A stretch of DNA of 64,000 bases from positions 186,001 to 250,000 of the forward strand of contig NZ_JBHLUN010000005.1 of the NCBI RefSeq assembly GCF_042433915.1, in the 5' to 3' direction. The position numbers were made by a program, and so were the translations under genes. The DNA comes from Roseomonas elaeocarpi. GTDB lineage: Bacteria > Pseudomonadota > Alphaproteobacteria > Acetobacterales > Acetobacteraceae. Each line of letters begins with the position of its first letter. The stretch's first letter is position 1. A model generated the notes under the pieces. It had not been told where the DNA came from. It did no database searches and saw nothing but the letters and a program-made list of their open reading frames with translations. This document shows positions 50,742 to 59,242 of the stretch, one piece after another.

Positions 50742-51203
50742 TTACGAGGCCGCCTTCTTGCCAGCCTTCGGGGAGGGCGTTTCCTCGGCCGGGGGCGCGT
50801 CGGTGGCAGGCGCGTCCGACGGGGCCGGCACGGTGGCGTTGTCCGCCGGCGCGGCCTGATCGACCGGCTGACCCTTCTCGATGTAGGTCGCCGGGCGCTG
50901 GCCGGCGCCGATCTCGCCCGTGCGGGTCACCGCGCGGTTCTCGCCGGTGGTGGCCACCTTCGCCCCGGTGTCCAAACCGGCCGCGACCGGATCAACGGCC
51001 GCCTGCTGTGGGCCCTGGACGTGCGCCACCTGCGTCCCATCGACGAGCGACGGCGCGGTGCTGCCCGGAACCTCAGTGAGGTCGGGGGAGAAGGAGAGCG
51101 AGGGGTTCTCGCGGACGGTGAGGGGCGTGTCCATGCCCGCCACCTCGGCGCCGGTACGGTACGGCGGGTCCGCCGGGGCGTCGGTCTTCGTCTCGTCAGC
51201 CAT
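50742..51203 (-). CDS. Hypothetical phage protein, low complexity
   Basis: 153 residues, Pro/Ala/Asp-rich with no globular signature (PSDAPATDAPPAEETPSPKAG at the end). It lies between the connector and the gene behind the major capsid, a place where capsid decoration or accessory proteins are encoded. Role unknown. Confidence 0.55.
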   Translation of the reverse strand: MADETKTDAPADPPYRTGAEVAGMDTPLTVRENPSLSFSPDLTEVPGSTAPSLVDGTQVAHVQGPQQAAVDPVAAGLDTGAKVATTGENRAVTRTGEIGAGQRPATYIEKGQPVDQAAPADNATVPAPSDAPATDAPPAEETPSPKAGKKAAS

Positions 51204-51214
51204 GATGGCCTCCG

Positions 51215-51484
51215 TTACTTGCGCACCATGCCGGCGACGGCGGAGCGCGGGACAGGGGGATGAATCTGCACGGCGTGGCCGCTGCGGATCAGCTCATCGG
51301 CGCGGTCGACGGCGAAGCCGGCCTCCACGCCGCGGTTCCAGCTCTGGTGCGAGCGGACGAAGCGGACCGTCTTCTGCTCCAGGGCGTCGCCCATGGGGGC
51401 CGCGACGGTCTCCTGCACAGGATCAGGCGCGGCCTCAACGGCGGGATTGCTCGCTCTGGGCACGGGTCTGGTCTCGGGCGGCAT
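51215..51484 (-). CDS. Hypothetical phage protein
   Basis: 89 residues. A Pro-rich N-terminal part is followed by VRFVRSHQSWNRGVEAGFAV and DRADELIRSGHAVQIHPP, which looks like a small compact domain. It is 48 bases after the major capsid gene. No family recognised. Confidence 0.55.
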   Translation of the reverse strand: MPPETRPVPRASNPAVEAAPDPVQETVAAPMGDALEQKTVRFVRSHQSWNRGVEAGFAVDRADELIRSGHAVQIHPPVPRSAVAGMVRK

Positions 51485-51532
51485 CGCGGCCTCCTCTGGG
51501 TTCTGGATGACGGAAGGCTGCTCGGCTGGCGC

Positions 51533-53107
51533 TTACGCGATGCCGGGCAGGGTGCCGCCGGCGACCGCAGCACTGGAGTTGCCAGGGCTGTTGGAACCGG
51601 TCGGCGCGTTGGTGCCCCAGGTGCTCGGCGCGGCCGACTTGTTGCCGTTGACCGCCTGCGAGTAGTAGGCGGACCCGCCCACCGGCGTGTAACCGGTCGG
51701 GGCCCAGCCGGGCACGGTGGCAACGGCCACGGACGCCTGGTGGCGGATGTTGAAGTCGTGCTCCGAGATCACGCGCATCACGGTCTGGTCGCGCTGGAAG
51801 GCGCTGACCGTGTTGCCGCCGCTGTCCTTGTAGGAAGCGACGTCCGATGCATCGACCGTGACGTTGTACGTCTCGGCCAGCACCACGTCGGCGAAGTCGG
51901 CCAGCATCAGGTACGAGCCGTTGTTCACCGGCGCCTGCGCGGTGCCGGTGTTCAGGTTCGTCGGCAGCTGGGTGGTGGTGCGCAGCGGGAAGCCCAGCAG
52001 CGTGCCGGCGTTGATCTCGTCCTTGTAGACGAAGTTGCCCACGCCATCGCGCAGCGTCAGCAGGAAGGTGCGCAGGGCCGGCGGCATGATCCAGGCCGGG
52101 CGGATCATGCGGCTGTTGTTCTGCTGCAGCGCCAGCACCATGCCCTGGAGAAGGGCGGTGACCATGGTGACCAGCGTGGTGTTGTAGTTCGCGGCCGTGG
52201 GATCGGTCGGCAGCGCGGCGCCGACGAACTTGTTCGCCGCGGCGCAGAGGTTCAGCAGGCCGATGGGCGAGTTGCCCGAGCCGTCGCCGATCATGAAGGC
52301 GAGGTCCTCGCGGCGGGCGATGGTCTGCACCAGGTCGTCGCGCACCAGGTTCTCGACGCCGATCGGCGAGCGGCGGATCAGGTCGTTGGAGACCGGGACC
52401 AGCGACGTCAGCTTCTTGGCGTTCAGCTGCAGGTCGTCGAAGGTCTCCTGCGAAACCCCCATGTCATCCAGCTCGCCCTGGTAGCCGGCCTGGGCACCCG
52501 CGGCGAGGCGCGGGATGGTCATGTTGCCGCCCGGCATCGGGATCACCAGCGGATCGAGGCCGCGAATCACGGTGGCGGCGCGCAGCAACTCGATCAGGTC
52601 GGTGCTGAAGGCCTGCGGGATCAGCGCGCCGCCGGTCGTGGTGCCGGCGCTGTTCAGCGCCTTGGCCACTTCCTTGTCGCCGAAGCGGCGCTCGACGATC
52701 TCGGCGGCCCGGGCGATGCCCATGGTCTTGGCGTGCCAGATGCCGATCAGGAAGCGGGCGGCCTTGAGGCCCTTGGCCTTCTCGGGCTGCGCCTCGCCGT
52801 AGCCGTGCGGCGTCATGCTGGTCTTGCGGGCCTGTGCCAGGATGCGCTTCTCCTCGTCGGAGGCGTCATCGTCGTCGCCACCCTCAGTGATGGGCTCGGC
52901 GGCCTCGCCGATGGTCTCCAGCGCGCTTTCCAGGGCGGAGATGCGGCCGTCCAGCTTGGCCAGCTCGGCCTTCAGCTGGTCGGCCTCGGAGACCTCCTCC
53001 TCCGGCGTGTCCTGATCGTCGGGCAGGTCCGCGGCCTTGATGGCCAGTTCACGCAGGCGCGCCGCCTTCAGCGCGCGCTTCCGCTTCAGCTCGGCGAGCT
53101 GCTTCAT
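51533..53107 (-). CDS. Major capsid protein (HK97 fold)
   Basis: 524 residues. The first about 120 residues are a coiled-coil delta/scaffold-type domain (EADQLKAELAKLDGRISALE) removed by the protease. The HK97 body starts near TTTGGALIPQAFSTDLIELL and includes LVRDDLVQTIARREDLAFMI and SRMIRPAWIMPPALRTF. A glycine/serine/proline tail (after about 490) is longer than usual for the family. The start at 53107 is preferred; the frame upstream is non-phage-like. Confidence 0.92.
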   Translation of the reverse strand: MKQLAELKRKRALKAARLRELAIKAADLPDDQDTPEEEVSEADQLKAELAKLDGRISALESALETIGEAAEPITEGGDDDDASDEEKRILAQARKTSMTPHGYGEAQPEKAKGLKAARFLIGIWHAKTMGIARAAEIVERRFGDKEVAKALNSAGTTTGGALIPQAFSTDLIELLRAATVIRGLDPLVIPMPGGNMTIPRLAAGAQAGYQGELDDMGVSQETFDDLQLNAKKLTSLVPVSNDLIRRSPIGVENLVRDDLVQTIARREDLAFMIGDGSGNSPIGLLNLCAAANKFVGAALPTDPTAANYNTTLVTMVTALLQGMVLALQQNNSRMIRPAWIMPPALRTFLLTLRDGVGNFVYKDEINAGTLLGFPLRTTTQLPTNLNTGTAQAPVNNGSYLMLADFADVVLAETYNVTVDASDVASYKDSGGNTVSAFQRDQTVMRVISEHDFNIRHQASVAVATVPGWAPTGYTPVGGSAYYSQAVNGNKSAAPSTWGTNAPTGSNSPGNSSAAVAGGTLPGIA

Positions 53108-53185
53108 GGGTAGGCTCCGTCTGTGGGAAAGGGCGCCGGTGGCGCTCTGGTCGGCTTGCCCAAGGCCGGTGTGGGGCAACCGCGC

Positions 53186-54097
53186 TCAGAGGAGCGCGGT
53201 CAACTCGACAGCAAGGCGGCGCTGCTTGCGCCGTGCGACCGCGGTGGAGCGCTGCTCGGTGGCAGCGACCTGCGCCAGCAACTCGGCCACCTCTTCGGCG
53301 GTCATGGTCACCAGGGCATCGCCCAGGATCCGCATGGCCTCGCCCAGCTTGGCCGGCACGGCGCTCTGGTCCGCCTCGTCCTGCTCCTCGTAGGTGACCG
53401 ACTGATGCAGCCACCCGAGCTCGCTCAGCAGGCGCGCCAGCGAGGAGATGTCGTACAGGCCCTTGCGCGCGATGCTCGACACCACCTTGGCGCGCACCGC
53501 CTTCAGGACCTCGGGGCCGGCGGCAAGGGCCAGCGTCCCCGCCGGTCCGGCGCCGGGCTCGATCAGCGCTTCCGGATTGCAGGGGATGGAGACGATGGAG
53601 AACTCCATCAGCTCCTGCCTGCTGAAGTCCACGCCGGGAAAATAGTCGCCGGCGCCGCGCGCCTCGTCGTCCGTCAGCTTCCACTCCAGGGGGCGGAAGC
53701 CCACGCTGGTGGCGCTGAGGAAGCCGTCGCGACACATGCGGAACACCGCCTCGGCGCGGTCGCCCACGCAAGGGGTGTCCGCGGGCAGGAACTCGACGTC
53801 GGCCTTCAGCTTGCCAGCTTCCACGAAGATGCTGACGCACTTGCCGATGGGCAACTCGTCGGAGTTGTGCCCCCAGAGCACCACCGGGTTCTTCCGGTAG
53901 GCTGTGAGGTCCCAGCCATCGACGGAGATGGTGTCGAGGTCGCGGTCTACGGTCGCGCTGGAGATGACGAAGCGGATCACCCGGCCCTCGCCGCTCTCCA
54001 CCTGCGTCAGGGCATCCTTCTGCAGGCGCGTGTCCGCCGGCAGCTGCTGCCCGGCCTTGGCCGCCTTCTTGAAGCGCAGGAGCGTGGTGCTCGGCAT
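53186..54097 (-). CDS. Prohead protease (HK97 family)
   Basis: 303 residues. The catalytic-type His is in VVLWGHNSDELPIG and Ser in GFLSATSVGF, with the U35 N-terminal RFVISSATVDRDLDTISVDGW. The C-terminal about 120 residues form a helical, scaffold-like extension, so this may be a protease-scaffold fusion. It cleaves the capsid delta domain during head maturation. Confidence 0.9.
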   Translation of the reverse strand: MPSTTLLRFKKAAKAGQQLPADTRLQKDALTQVESGEGRVIRFVISSATVDRDLDTISVDGWDLTAYRKNPVVLWGHNSDELPIGKCVSIFVEAGKLKADVEFLPADTPCVGDRAEAVFRMCRDGFLSATSVGFRPLEWKLTDDEARGAGDYFPGVDFSRQELMEFSIVSIPCNPEALIEPGAGPAGTLALAAGPEVLKAVRAKVVSSIARKGLYDISSLARLLSELGWLHQSVTYEEQDEADQSAVPAKLGEAMRILGDALVTMTAEEVAELLAQVAATEQRSTAVARRKQRRLAVELTALL

Positions 54098-54099
54098 GC

Positions 54100-55383
54100 T
54101 CAGGGCTCCTGGGTTTCGGTTTGGGCGGACTCAGGCTTAGGCGCGGGGACCGGTGCGGCTTCGGGCGCGCCCGTATTGAGGGGCACCCGGAGCTCGTCCC
54201 CGCCGTCGACGGGCTCCCAGCCCTCTTCGATGCGGGCTTGGTTGCGGCTCATGATCCCGTTGTTCACGCCAGCGACGTAGGTCTCCATGCGGGTCTTGCG
54301 ATCGCCGCGCAGGAGCTTGTCGAAGTTGAACTCGATCTCGAACTGGCCCTGCTCATCCTCGAAGAGGAGGACGGCTTCCATGACCTCTTCGATCTGCTGC
54401 GCCACCGGAATCAGGGTGTCGTTGATGTACTGCTGCTCCGAGTTCTCGATGTTCGCGTAGTGCGCGTTCGAGAGGTCGAAGACCTTGTGGGGAGGCACCC
54501 CGAACATGCGGCAGATCTCGACCACGCTGAACTGACGGGTGGCCAGGAACTGGGCCTCGTCGTTCGTCATGGCGATCTTGCTGAACTTGGTGCCCTCTTC
54601 CAGCACCACGACCTTGTGCGAGTTCTGCACACCGCCATAGGCCGCCATCCAGGAGGCGCCCATCCGCTGGGCGGCCTCAGCGCTCAGCTTCCCGGCCGTC
54701 TCCAGCACGCCCGACACCTGCGCGCCCTGCCGGAACAGGGTGGCGCCGTGCTGCTGGGTGGCCAGCGACAGCCCGACCACGTCCTGCGCCAGCATGATCG
54801 GCGAGACGCCGGTGTAGCCGTCGAAGCTCATGCCGTGCGCGTGCAGCAGGTTGCCCTGATCGAACCGCCGGCCGTCTCCGATGCAGGGGTGGCTGACCTG
54901 CCACCAGGGCAGCCCGTCCGTCGCGCGTAGCGGCGAAACCTGGTCCGGGTTGACCGGGATGATCTGCACCGGCTCGCCAGCCGGGCCGCGCAGCACCGGG
55001 GCGTAGGCGTTGCCGCGCAGCGCCAGCGCCCAGACGAAGTAGCTCCAGCACTGCGAGGGCGTCTGCCACTCGTTTGGCCGGCGGAAGAGCCGATTGAGCG
55101 GGTGATCCAGGTCCAGGCTGAACCCGCCGCGGCGGAGCCGGCGCTTGAGGCGCAGCGGCAGCTTGCCGATGTCCTCGGACAGCCGCTTCACGCAGCCGTA
55201 GACCGCGGCCGCCTGCATGGCGGTCAGCGGATTCACCGCGACCCCGGTGTTCCCCGGCATGATGGAGCCCCAGCCCGACAGCCAGGACCCCGGAGGGGAG
55301 GCGGAGGTGCCGAAGCTCTTCTGTGCCTGAGGGCGCGGCAGGGTGGGCTCGCGGGCCCAGGCGCCGAGACGCGGTGGGGGCAT
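54100..55383 (-). CDS. Portal protein (HK97 family)
   Basis: 427 residues: VNPLTAMQAAAVYGCVKRLSED, then PSQCWSYFVWALALRGNAY, and CRMFGVPPHKVFDLSNAHYAN. It forms the dodecameric DNA entry ring. The ATG is two bases after the terminase stop. The last about 25 residues are Pro/Glu-rich. Confidence 0.92.
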   Translation of the reverse strand: MPPPRLGAWAREPTLPRPQAQKSFGTSASPPGSWLSGWGSIMPGNTGVAVNPLTAMQAAAVYGCVKRLSEDIGKLPLRLKRRLRRGGFSLDLDHPLNRLFRRPNEWQTPSQCWSYFVWALALRGNAYAPVLRGPAGEPVQIIPVNPDQVSPLRATDGLPWWQVSHPCIGDGRRFDQGNLLHAHGMSFDGYTGVSPIMLAQDVVGLSLATQQHGATLFRQGAQVSGVLETAGKLSAEAAQRMGASWMAAYGGVQNSHKVVVLEEGTKFSKIAMTNDEAQFLATRQFSVVEICRMFGVPPHKVFDLSNAHYANIENSEQQYINDTLIPVAQQIEEVMEAVLLFEDEQGQFEIEFNFDKLLRGDRKTRMETYVAGVNNGIMSRNQARIEEGWEPVDGGDELRVPLNTGAPEAAPVPAPKPESAQTETQEP

Positions 55384-55385
55384 GG

Positions 55386-57149
55386 TCAGCTCCCAAAAAC
55401 GAGGAGGCCGCGGTCTTCGTAGACGGAGCGGCCGGCGCTGGGGTCGCCGCCCATGGCCCGCGCCATCGCCATGATGAGGGCGACCGGACCGTCGATCTTG
55501 TTCTCGTCCTTCTCCTTGCGGGGAAAGACCTGCTCCTTGGCGTCGAGCCGCGCCGTGACGTTGGACATCATCCAGGTCATCGGTGCCCGCTCGTCGCAGT
55601 CATGTGTCAGGAGGCCCGCGTCGATCAGCGCGGCGACCTCCTTCATCGGCTCGGAGTAGTTCCGGGCGTTCTGGTCGAACTGGGTGACAGTCACGCCCTT
55701 GTTCATCAGGCGCCCCATCAGCATCGTCGCCTGCGCCGGATCGAACACCACCTCATCGACCGTGAACCGCTGCCGCAGGTCCTCGAGGTCCTCCTCGATC
55801 CGGTCGAAGTCGATCATGTTCCCTTCGGTCAGGATCAGCTGCGGCGGATCGGACAGCGCCCAGCCGCGGTAGTGGTCCCGGCCAGGCTCCTCGATGATAT
55901 CCTCCGGCAGGTAGTAGCGGCCGAAGGTGGCGAAGCGCTTCTCGCCGAGAGGGAAGAGCAGCTGCAGCGCCGCGATGTCCTGCTTTGAGGCGAGGTCCAT
56001 CCCGATGATGCAGCGCTCGCCTTCCAGGCTGCCGAGCGTCAGGTCGAGGTCCCGGCACATGGCCCAGGACTGCATGTTGAAGTAGGCGGAGCGGGCGTTG
56101 ACCCAGAGGTTCAGGTGCTTCGTCTTGAAGCGGCCCTGCTCGCGGGTATTGCGCACCGCCTCGCGCTGGCGTGCCAGCAGGAACTCGCCGGAGACCGAGA
56201 CGTCGAGGTTCGGATTTGCCTTGATCAGCGCCTCGGGCGCCGTCCAGTCATCGCCCTCGTCGATCGTGTACTCGACCCCGAACCGCTCCTCGTCCTCAAG
56301 CACGCCGTCGAGGATCTTGCGCAGGGTCAGCAGCTCGTCGAAGCACGGGCCTGCCAGGTTGTCGCCGGCCGTGGTGATGATCCACAGGAGCGGCTGCTCG
56401 CGGGCGCCCATGCCGGTCAGCATGGTGTCGTGCTGATCCGGCGTGTCGTGCTCGTGGTACTCATCCACGATGGCGCAGCTGGGGGAGGAGCCGTCGCCGG
56501 GCTTACCGATCAGCGGCTCGAATTTGCTCCCGTTGGCCAGGATGTGGATGTTCGAGGCGTTCACCTCGATGCCGAAGTGTTCGAGCAGGTCCGGCCGGGC
56601 GCGGGCCATGAGCTGCGCCGGCTTGAAGACCTCCCAGGCCTGCTTCTCGGTGGTGGCGCCGCTGTAGACCTCGGCGCCGTGCTCGCCATCGGCGGCCAGC
56701 ATGTAGAGCCCGACCGGGGCGGAAAGGGCCGACTTCCCGTTCTTGCGGGGCACCACGATCAGGGCCTTGCGGAACCGGCGCAGCCCGTCGCTCTTCCGGA
56801 CCCAGCCGAAGACGTTGACCAGGATCCACGCCTGCCAGGCGCCCAGCTTCAGCAGCTCGCGCTTCTGCGCCCACTTGCCCTTGGTGTGGGGCATGAGCTC
56901 GGTGAAGCGGCAGACCTTCTCGGCCTTGGCGCCGTCCAGGCGGTAGGGCCAAGCCGGATCGCTCTCGCGGGCCCGGTCGCGCTGGTAGCGCGCGCAGGCG
57001 AGCTTCACCCATTTGCAGGCGAGGATGCGGCCCTCGACGACGTCGCGGGCGTACTGGTCCGCCAGCTCGACGTGCGGGTACTGCGGCGGGGATGGCGGAG
57101 GCGGGGCCTTGGTGCCCCGGGCGGTGTGCTGACTAGGCAGGCGCGGCAT
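55386..57149 (-). CDS. Terminase large subunit (HK97-like, Terminase_1)
   Basis: 587 residues. Walker A is PRKNGKS (134-140), Walker B is SCAIVDEYHEHD, and the nuclease half has CIIGMDLASKQDIAALQLL. It packages DNA and cuts it. The TerS stop overlaps its ATG (TGATG), so the two are coupled. Confidence 0.92.
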   Translation of the reverse strand: MPRLPSQHTARGTKAPPPPSPPQYPHVELADQYARDVVEGRILACKWVKLACARYQRDRARESDPAWPYRLDGAKAEKVCRFTELMPHTKGKWAQKRELLKLGAWQAWILVNVFGWVRKSDGLRRFRKALIVVPRKNGKSALSAPVGLYMLAADGEHGAEVYSGATTEKQAWEVFKPAQLMARARPDLLEHFGIEVNASNIHILANGSKFEPLIGKPGDGSSPSCAIVDEYHEHDTPDQHDTMLTGMGAREQPLLWIITTAGDNLAGPCFDELLTLRKILDGVLEDEERFGVEYTIDEGDDWTAPEALIKANPNLDVSVSGEFLLARQREAVRNTREQGRFKTKHLNLWVNARSAYFNMQSWAMCRDLDLTLGSLEGERCIIGMDLASKQDIAALQLLFPLGEKRFATFGRYYLPEDIIEEPGRDHYRGWALSDPPQLILTEGNMIDFDRIEEDLEDLRQRFTVDEVVFDPAQATMLMGRLMNKGVTVTQFDQNARNYSEPMKEVAALIDAGLLTHDCDERAPMTWMMSNVTARLDAKEQVFPRKEKDENKIDGPVALIMAMARAMGGDPSAGRSVYEDRGLLVFGS

Positions 57150-57670
57150 CAGCCGAGCTCGGCGAATTCGTTCTTGCGCTTCGTCCCCTTGGCAGAGACG
57201 CGGCTGCGGTCAGCCGGGCTCATGCCGAACTTCGCGAGGCAGGCGGTGAGCCGGCGCGAGGCGTCGGCGATGTCGGCCAGTTCCGGCCGGGTGCGGCGCA
57301 TGGGACCGCTCTTGCCGAAGGTCCAGTAGTAGCGCTCGCCAGCCTTGGCGAAGACCTGCTCCTTCGGGGAGCCGTCTCCATCCTGCCCCATCAGCGTCAG
57401 CGGGCGCTCCAGCGACGCGCGCGCGGCGCGCAGGTCGGCGAGCGTCTCGGCCAGATCCTCCAGCGCCAGCGGGTCCGCCTCGGTGAGCACGCCCATCCGG
57501 TCGGCGATCAGCACCGCTTCGGCCCAGGCCGCCTTGCCGCGGTCGCTCAGGTGCGATGGCGGTGACGGGCGCTCGCGCTCTGGCGTCGGCTCGTTCGCAT
57601 TGGTGCGACAGGGCTGCGCCGTGCCGGCGACAACCTTCAGATGCGTGGGCTTGCGGGGCCTGCCGGCCAT
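57149..57670 (-). CDS. Terminase small subunit (P27 family)
   Basis: 173 residues of the P27-type TerS family: MAGRPRKPTHLKVVAGT at the start, then HLSDRGKAAWAEAVLIADRM and LTEADPLALEDLAETLADL. It recognises the packaging site. The start at 57670 fits the family; the longer frame to 57739 is unlikely. Confidence 0.88.
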   Translation of the reverse strand: MAGRPRKPTHLKVVAGTAQPCRTNANEPTPERERPSPPSHLSDRGKAAWAEAVLIADRMGVLTEADPLALEDLAETLADLRAARASLERPLTLMGQDGDGSPKEQVFAKAGERYYWTFGKSGPMRRTRPELADIADASRRLTACLAKFGMSPADRSRVSAKGTKRKNEFAELG

Positions 57671-57757
57671 CGGTCGGGCCTCCGAACCTTTTCTTCTCGA
57701 TTTTGCACGCGCGAAAAAATCATTGGGGGCTCGGTCCACGCGCGTTGCGCCGCCAAG

Positions 57758-58123
57758 CTAAAGGCCCCCCTGGGGGTGGGGGCGGCCCCTGGGCAGGGGA
57801 GGGGCACCCCCGGCCGCCCGATCGCGCCCCGTGCGGCTGCTGTGGCAGGGGGTGCAGAGGGGGCGCAGGTTCGCGCGGACCAGCCGCAGTTCAGGCGCGT
57901 CCCGCACCGTCCGGATGTGATCGACCTCGCGCGCTGCGGTCACCTGACCCTTGGCCAGGCAGAAACGACAGAGCGGTTCCTCGGTGAGCACCTGCTCGCG
58001 AAGTCTGCGCCAGGCGCGATCGTAGCCGCGCGCAGAGGCTGAGCCGCGATCCCGGTCGAACTGGCTGTGCACCACTGCAGGGCGCGCTGCGATGGCGCGA
58101 TGCTGTGAGGGGCGGGTCGGCAT
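57758..58123 (-). CDS. HNH endonuclease
   Basis: 121 residues. The HNH fold is clear: CRFC (zinc pair 1), VDHIRTV (DH), NLRPLC-TPCH (N and zinc pair 2, H). In phages with HK97-type packaging an HNH protein beside the terminase aids cos cleavage. Its position just before TerS fits that role. Confidence 0.88.
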   Translation of the reverse strand: MPTRPSQHRAIAARPAVVHSQFDRDRGSASARGYDRAWRRLREQVLTEEPLCRFCLAKGQVTAAREVDHIRTVRDAPELRLVRANLRPLCTPCHSSRTGRDRAAGGAPPLPRGRPHPQGGL

Positions 58124-58125
58124 CG

Positions 58126-58839
58126 CTACTCGCCGTCTAACCGCACCGCGTGCCGCTCAAGGCTGAACTGTGACTGACGTCCAAACATCTCGACTGCGAC
58201 GCGGATCTTGCCATCGATCTCTGGACCCATGACCACGCAGCGGAAGCTGCTGAAGGGGCCGTCGGTGACGACGCCCTTCGCACCCAGCGTGACCGCAGTA
58301 GCCGTCGGATCGACCTTGCCGATCTCCGCCTCGACCATGTCGATGAGGCGTTCGACATCGCCGCGCACAGCTGGAGCCGGCCGAAGATCGCCCATCGCCA
58401 TGAAGAGGCGAGAGACGCCGTAGGTGCTCCAGATCTTGCGCCATGGCGAGGCGTCGGGATCGAAGGCGACGAAGAGATAGCGAGGCAGCGCGGGGCGGAC
58501 CACGAACTTCCGTCGGTGTTCGCATCCACGCGACACCACCGCCACCGGAAGGAAAGTAATGAAGTCCTGACGCCGAAGTTCCTCGGCTGCGCGTGCCTCC
58601 TGACCGGGGTGGGTCTGCACGCAGAACCAGCGAATGGGGTCAGAATGGCTACCGCAGTCACGGTGCATTAATTCTGCACCCGACTGCCCGAAGCCAATCT
58701 TTACGGCCTCCTTCTTCGCGTCGTCAAGGAGTTGCTTGCGCGTCGGCGGAAACGGCCGCGCAGGACGGCCGCGACGGCGCGAAGCTGTGACGTGAGGCCG
58801 CTCGATGGTCATGGCACCGACCTCCATGTGGTTGCTCAT
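58126..58839 (-). CDS. NusG-like transcription antitermination protein
   Basis: 237 residues. A NusG N-terminal (NGN) domain begins near residue 75 (WFCVQTHPGQEARAAEELRR, then FITFLPVAVVSRG and RYLFVAFDP), and the C-terminal half ends in a KOW-like segment (GAKGVVTDGPFSSFRCVVMG). The start at 58839 has GGGGAGG six bases upstream. It lies two bases before HNH and at the head of the structural operon, so antitermination of the late genes is likely. Confidence 0.8.
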   Translation of the reverse strand: MSNHMEVGAMTIERPHVTASRRRGRPARPFPPTRKQLLDDAKKEAVKIGFGQSGAELMHRDCGSHSDPIRWFCVQTHPGQEARAAEELRRQDFITFLPVAVVSRGCEHRRKFVVRPALPRYLFVAFDPDASPWRKIWSTYGVSRLFMAMGDLRPAPAVRGDVERLIDMVEAEIGKVDPTATAVTLGAKGVVTDGPFSSFRCVVMGPEIDGKIRVAVEMFGRQSQFSLERHAVRLDGE

Positions 58840-58876
58840 GCGCGCCTCCCCTGTTCCACGGTGCTCCCGGTGGGCA

Positions 58877-59242
58877 TCAGGGAGTGCCCTTGGTCTGAGG
58901 GGGGCGGCTCGCGTCCAGCAGCGCTTGGAGGCTGTCCCGAGCGGTACCGAACGCGGTACGCAGCCGCTCAATCTCGGCCTCCGCCTCCCGCACTCGCTGC
59001 TGAAGCGCGTCCCGGTCGGTGACCTTGGTCAGGACAACACCGCGGCCCGCCAGAGCGTCGATCAGCCCCTCAGCGTCCGCCACACGGCCGCTGTAGTAAC
59101 CGAGCGTGGCATCCAGCTTCGGATCAGCGCGGCACTGCTCGAACGCTTCCGCACGTCCGTCGATCTCAGCCCAGGCCGCGGCCAAATCTTCAGCGCCGCT
59201 CCACGGTGCCCCCTCGTTAGGGGTGAGCGGGGTCGTGGTCAT
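58877..59242 (-). CDS. Hypothetical coiled-coil protein
   Basis: 121 residues, mostly helical with a coiled coil near the C-terminus (DALQQRVREAEAEIERLRTA). Its ATG overlaps the helicase stop (ATGA). It lies between the replication block and the NusG-like gene. Function unknown. Confidence 0.6.
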   Translation of the reverse strand: MTTTPLTPNEGAPWSGAEDLAAAWAEIDGRAEAFEQCRADPKLDATLGYYSGRVADAEGLIDALAGRGVVLTKVTDRDALQQRVREAEAEIERLRTAFGTARDSLQALLDASRPPQTKGTP

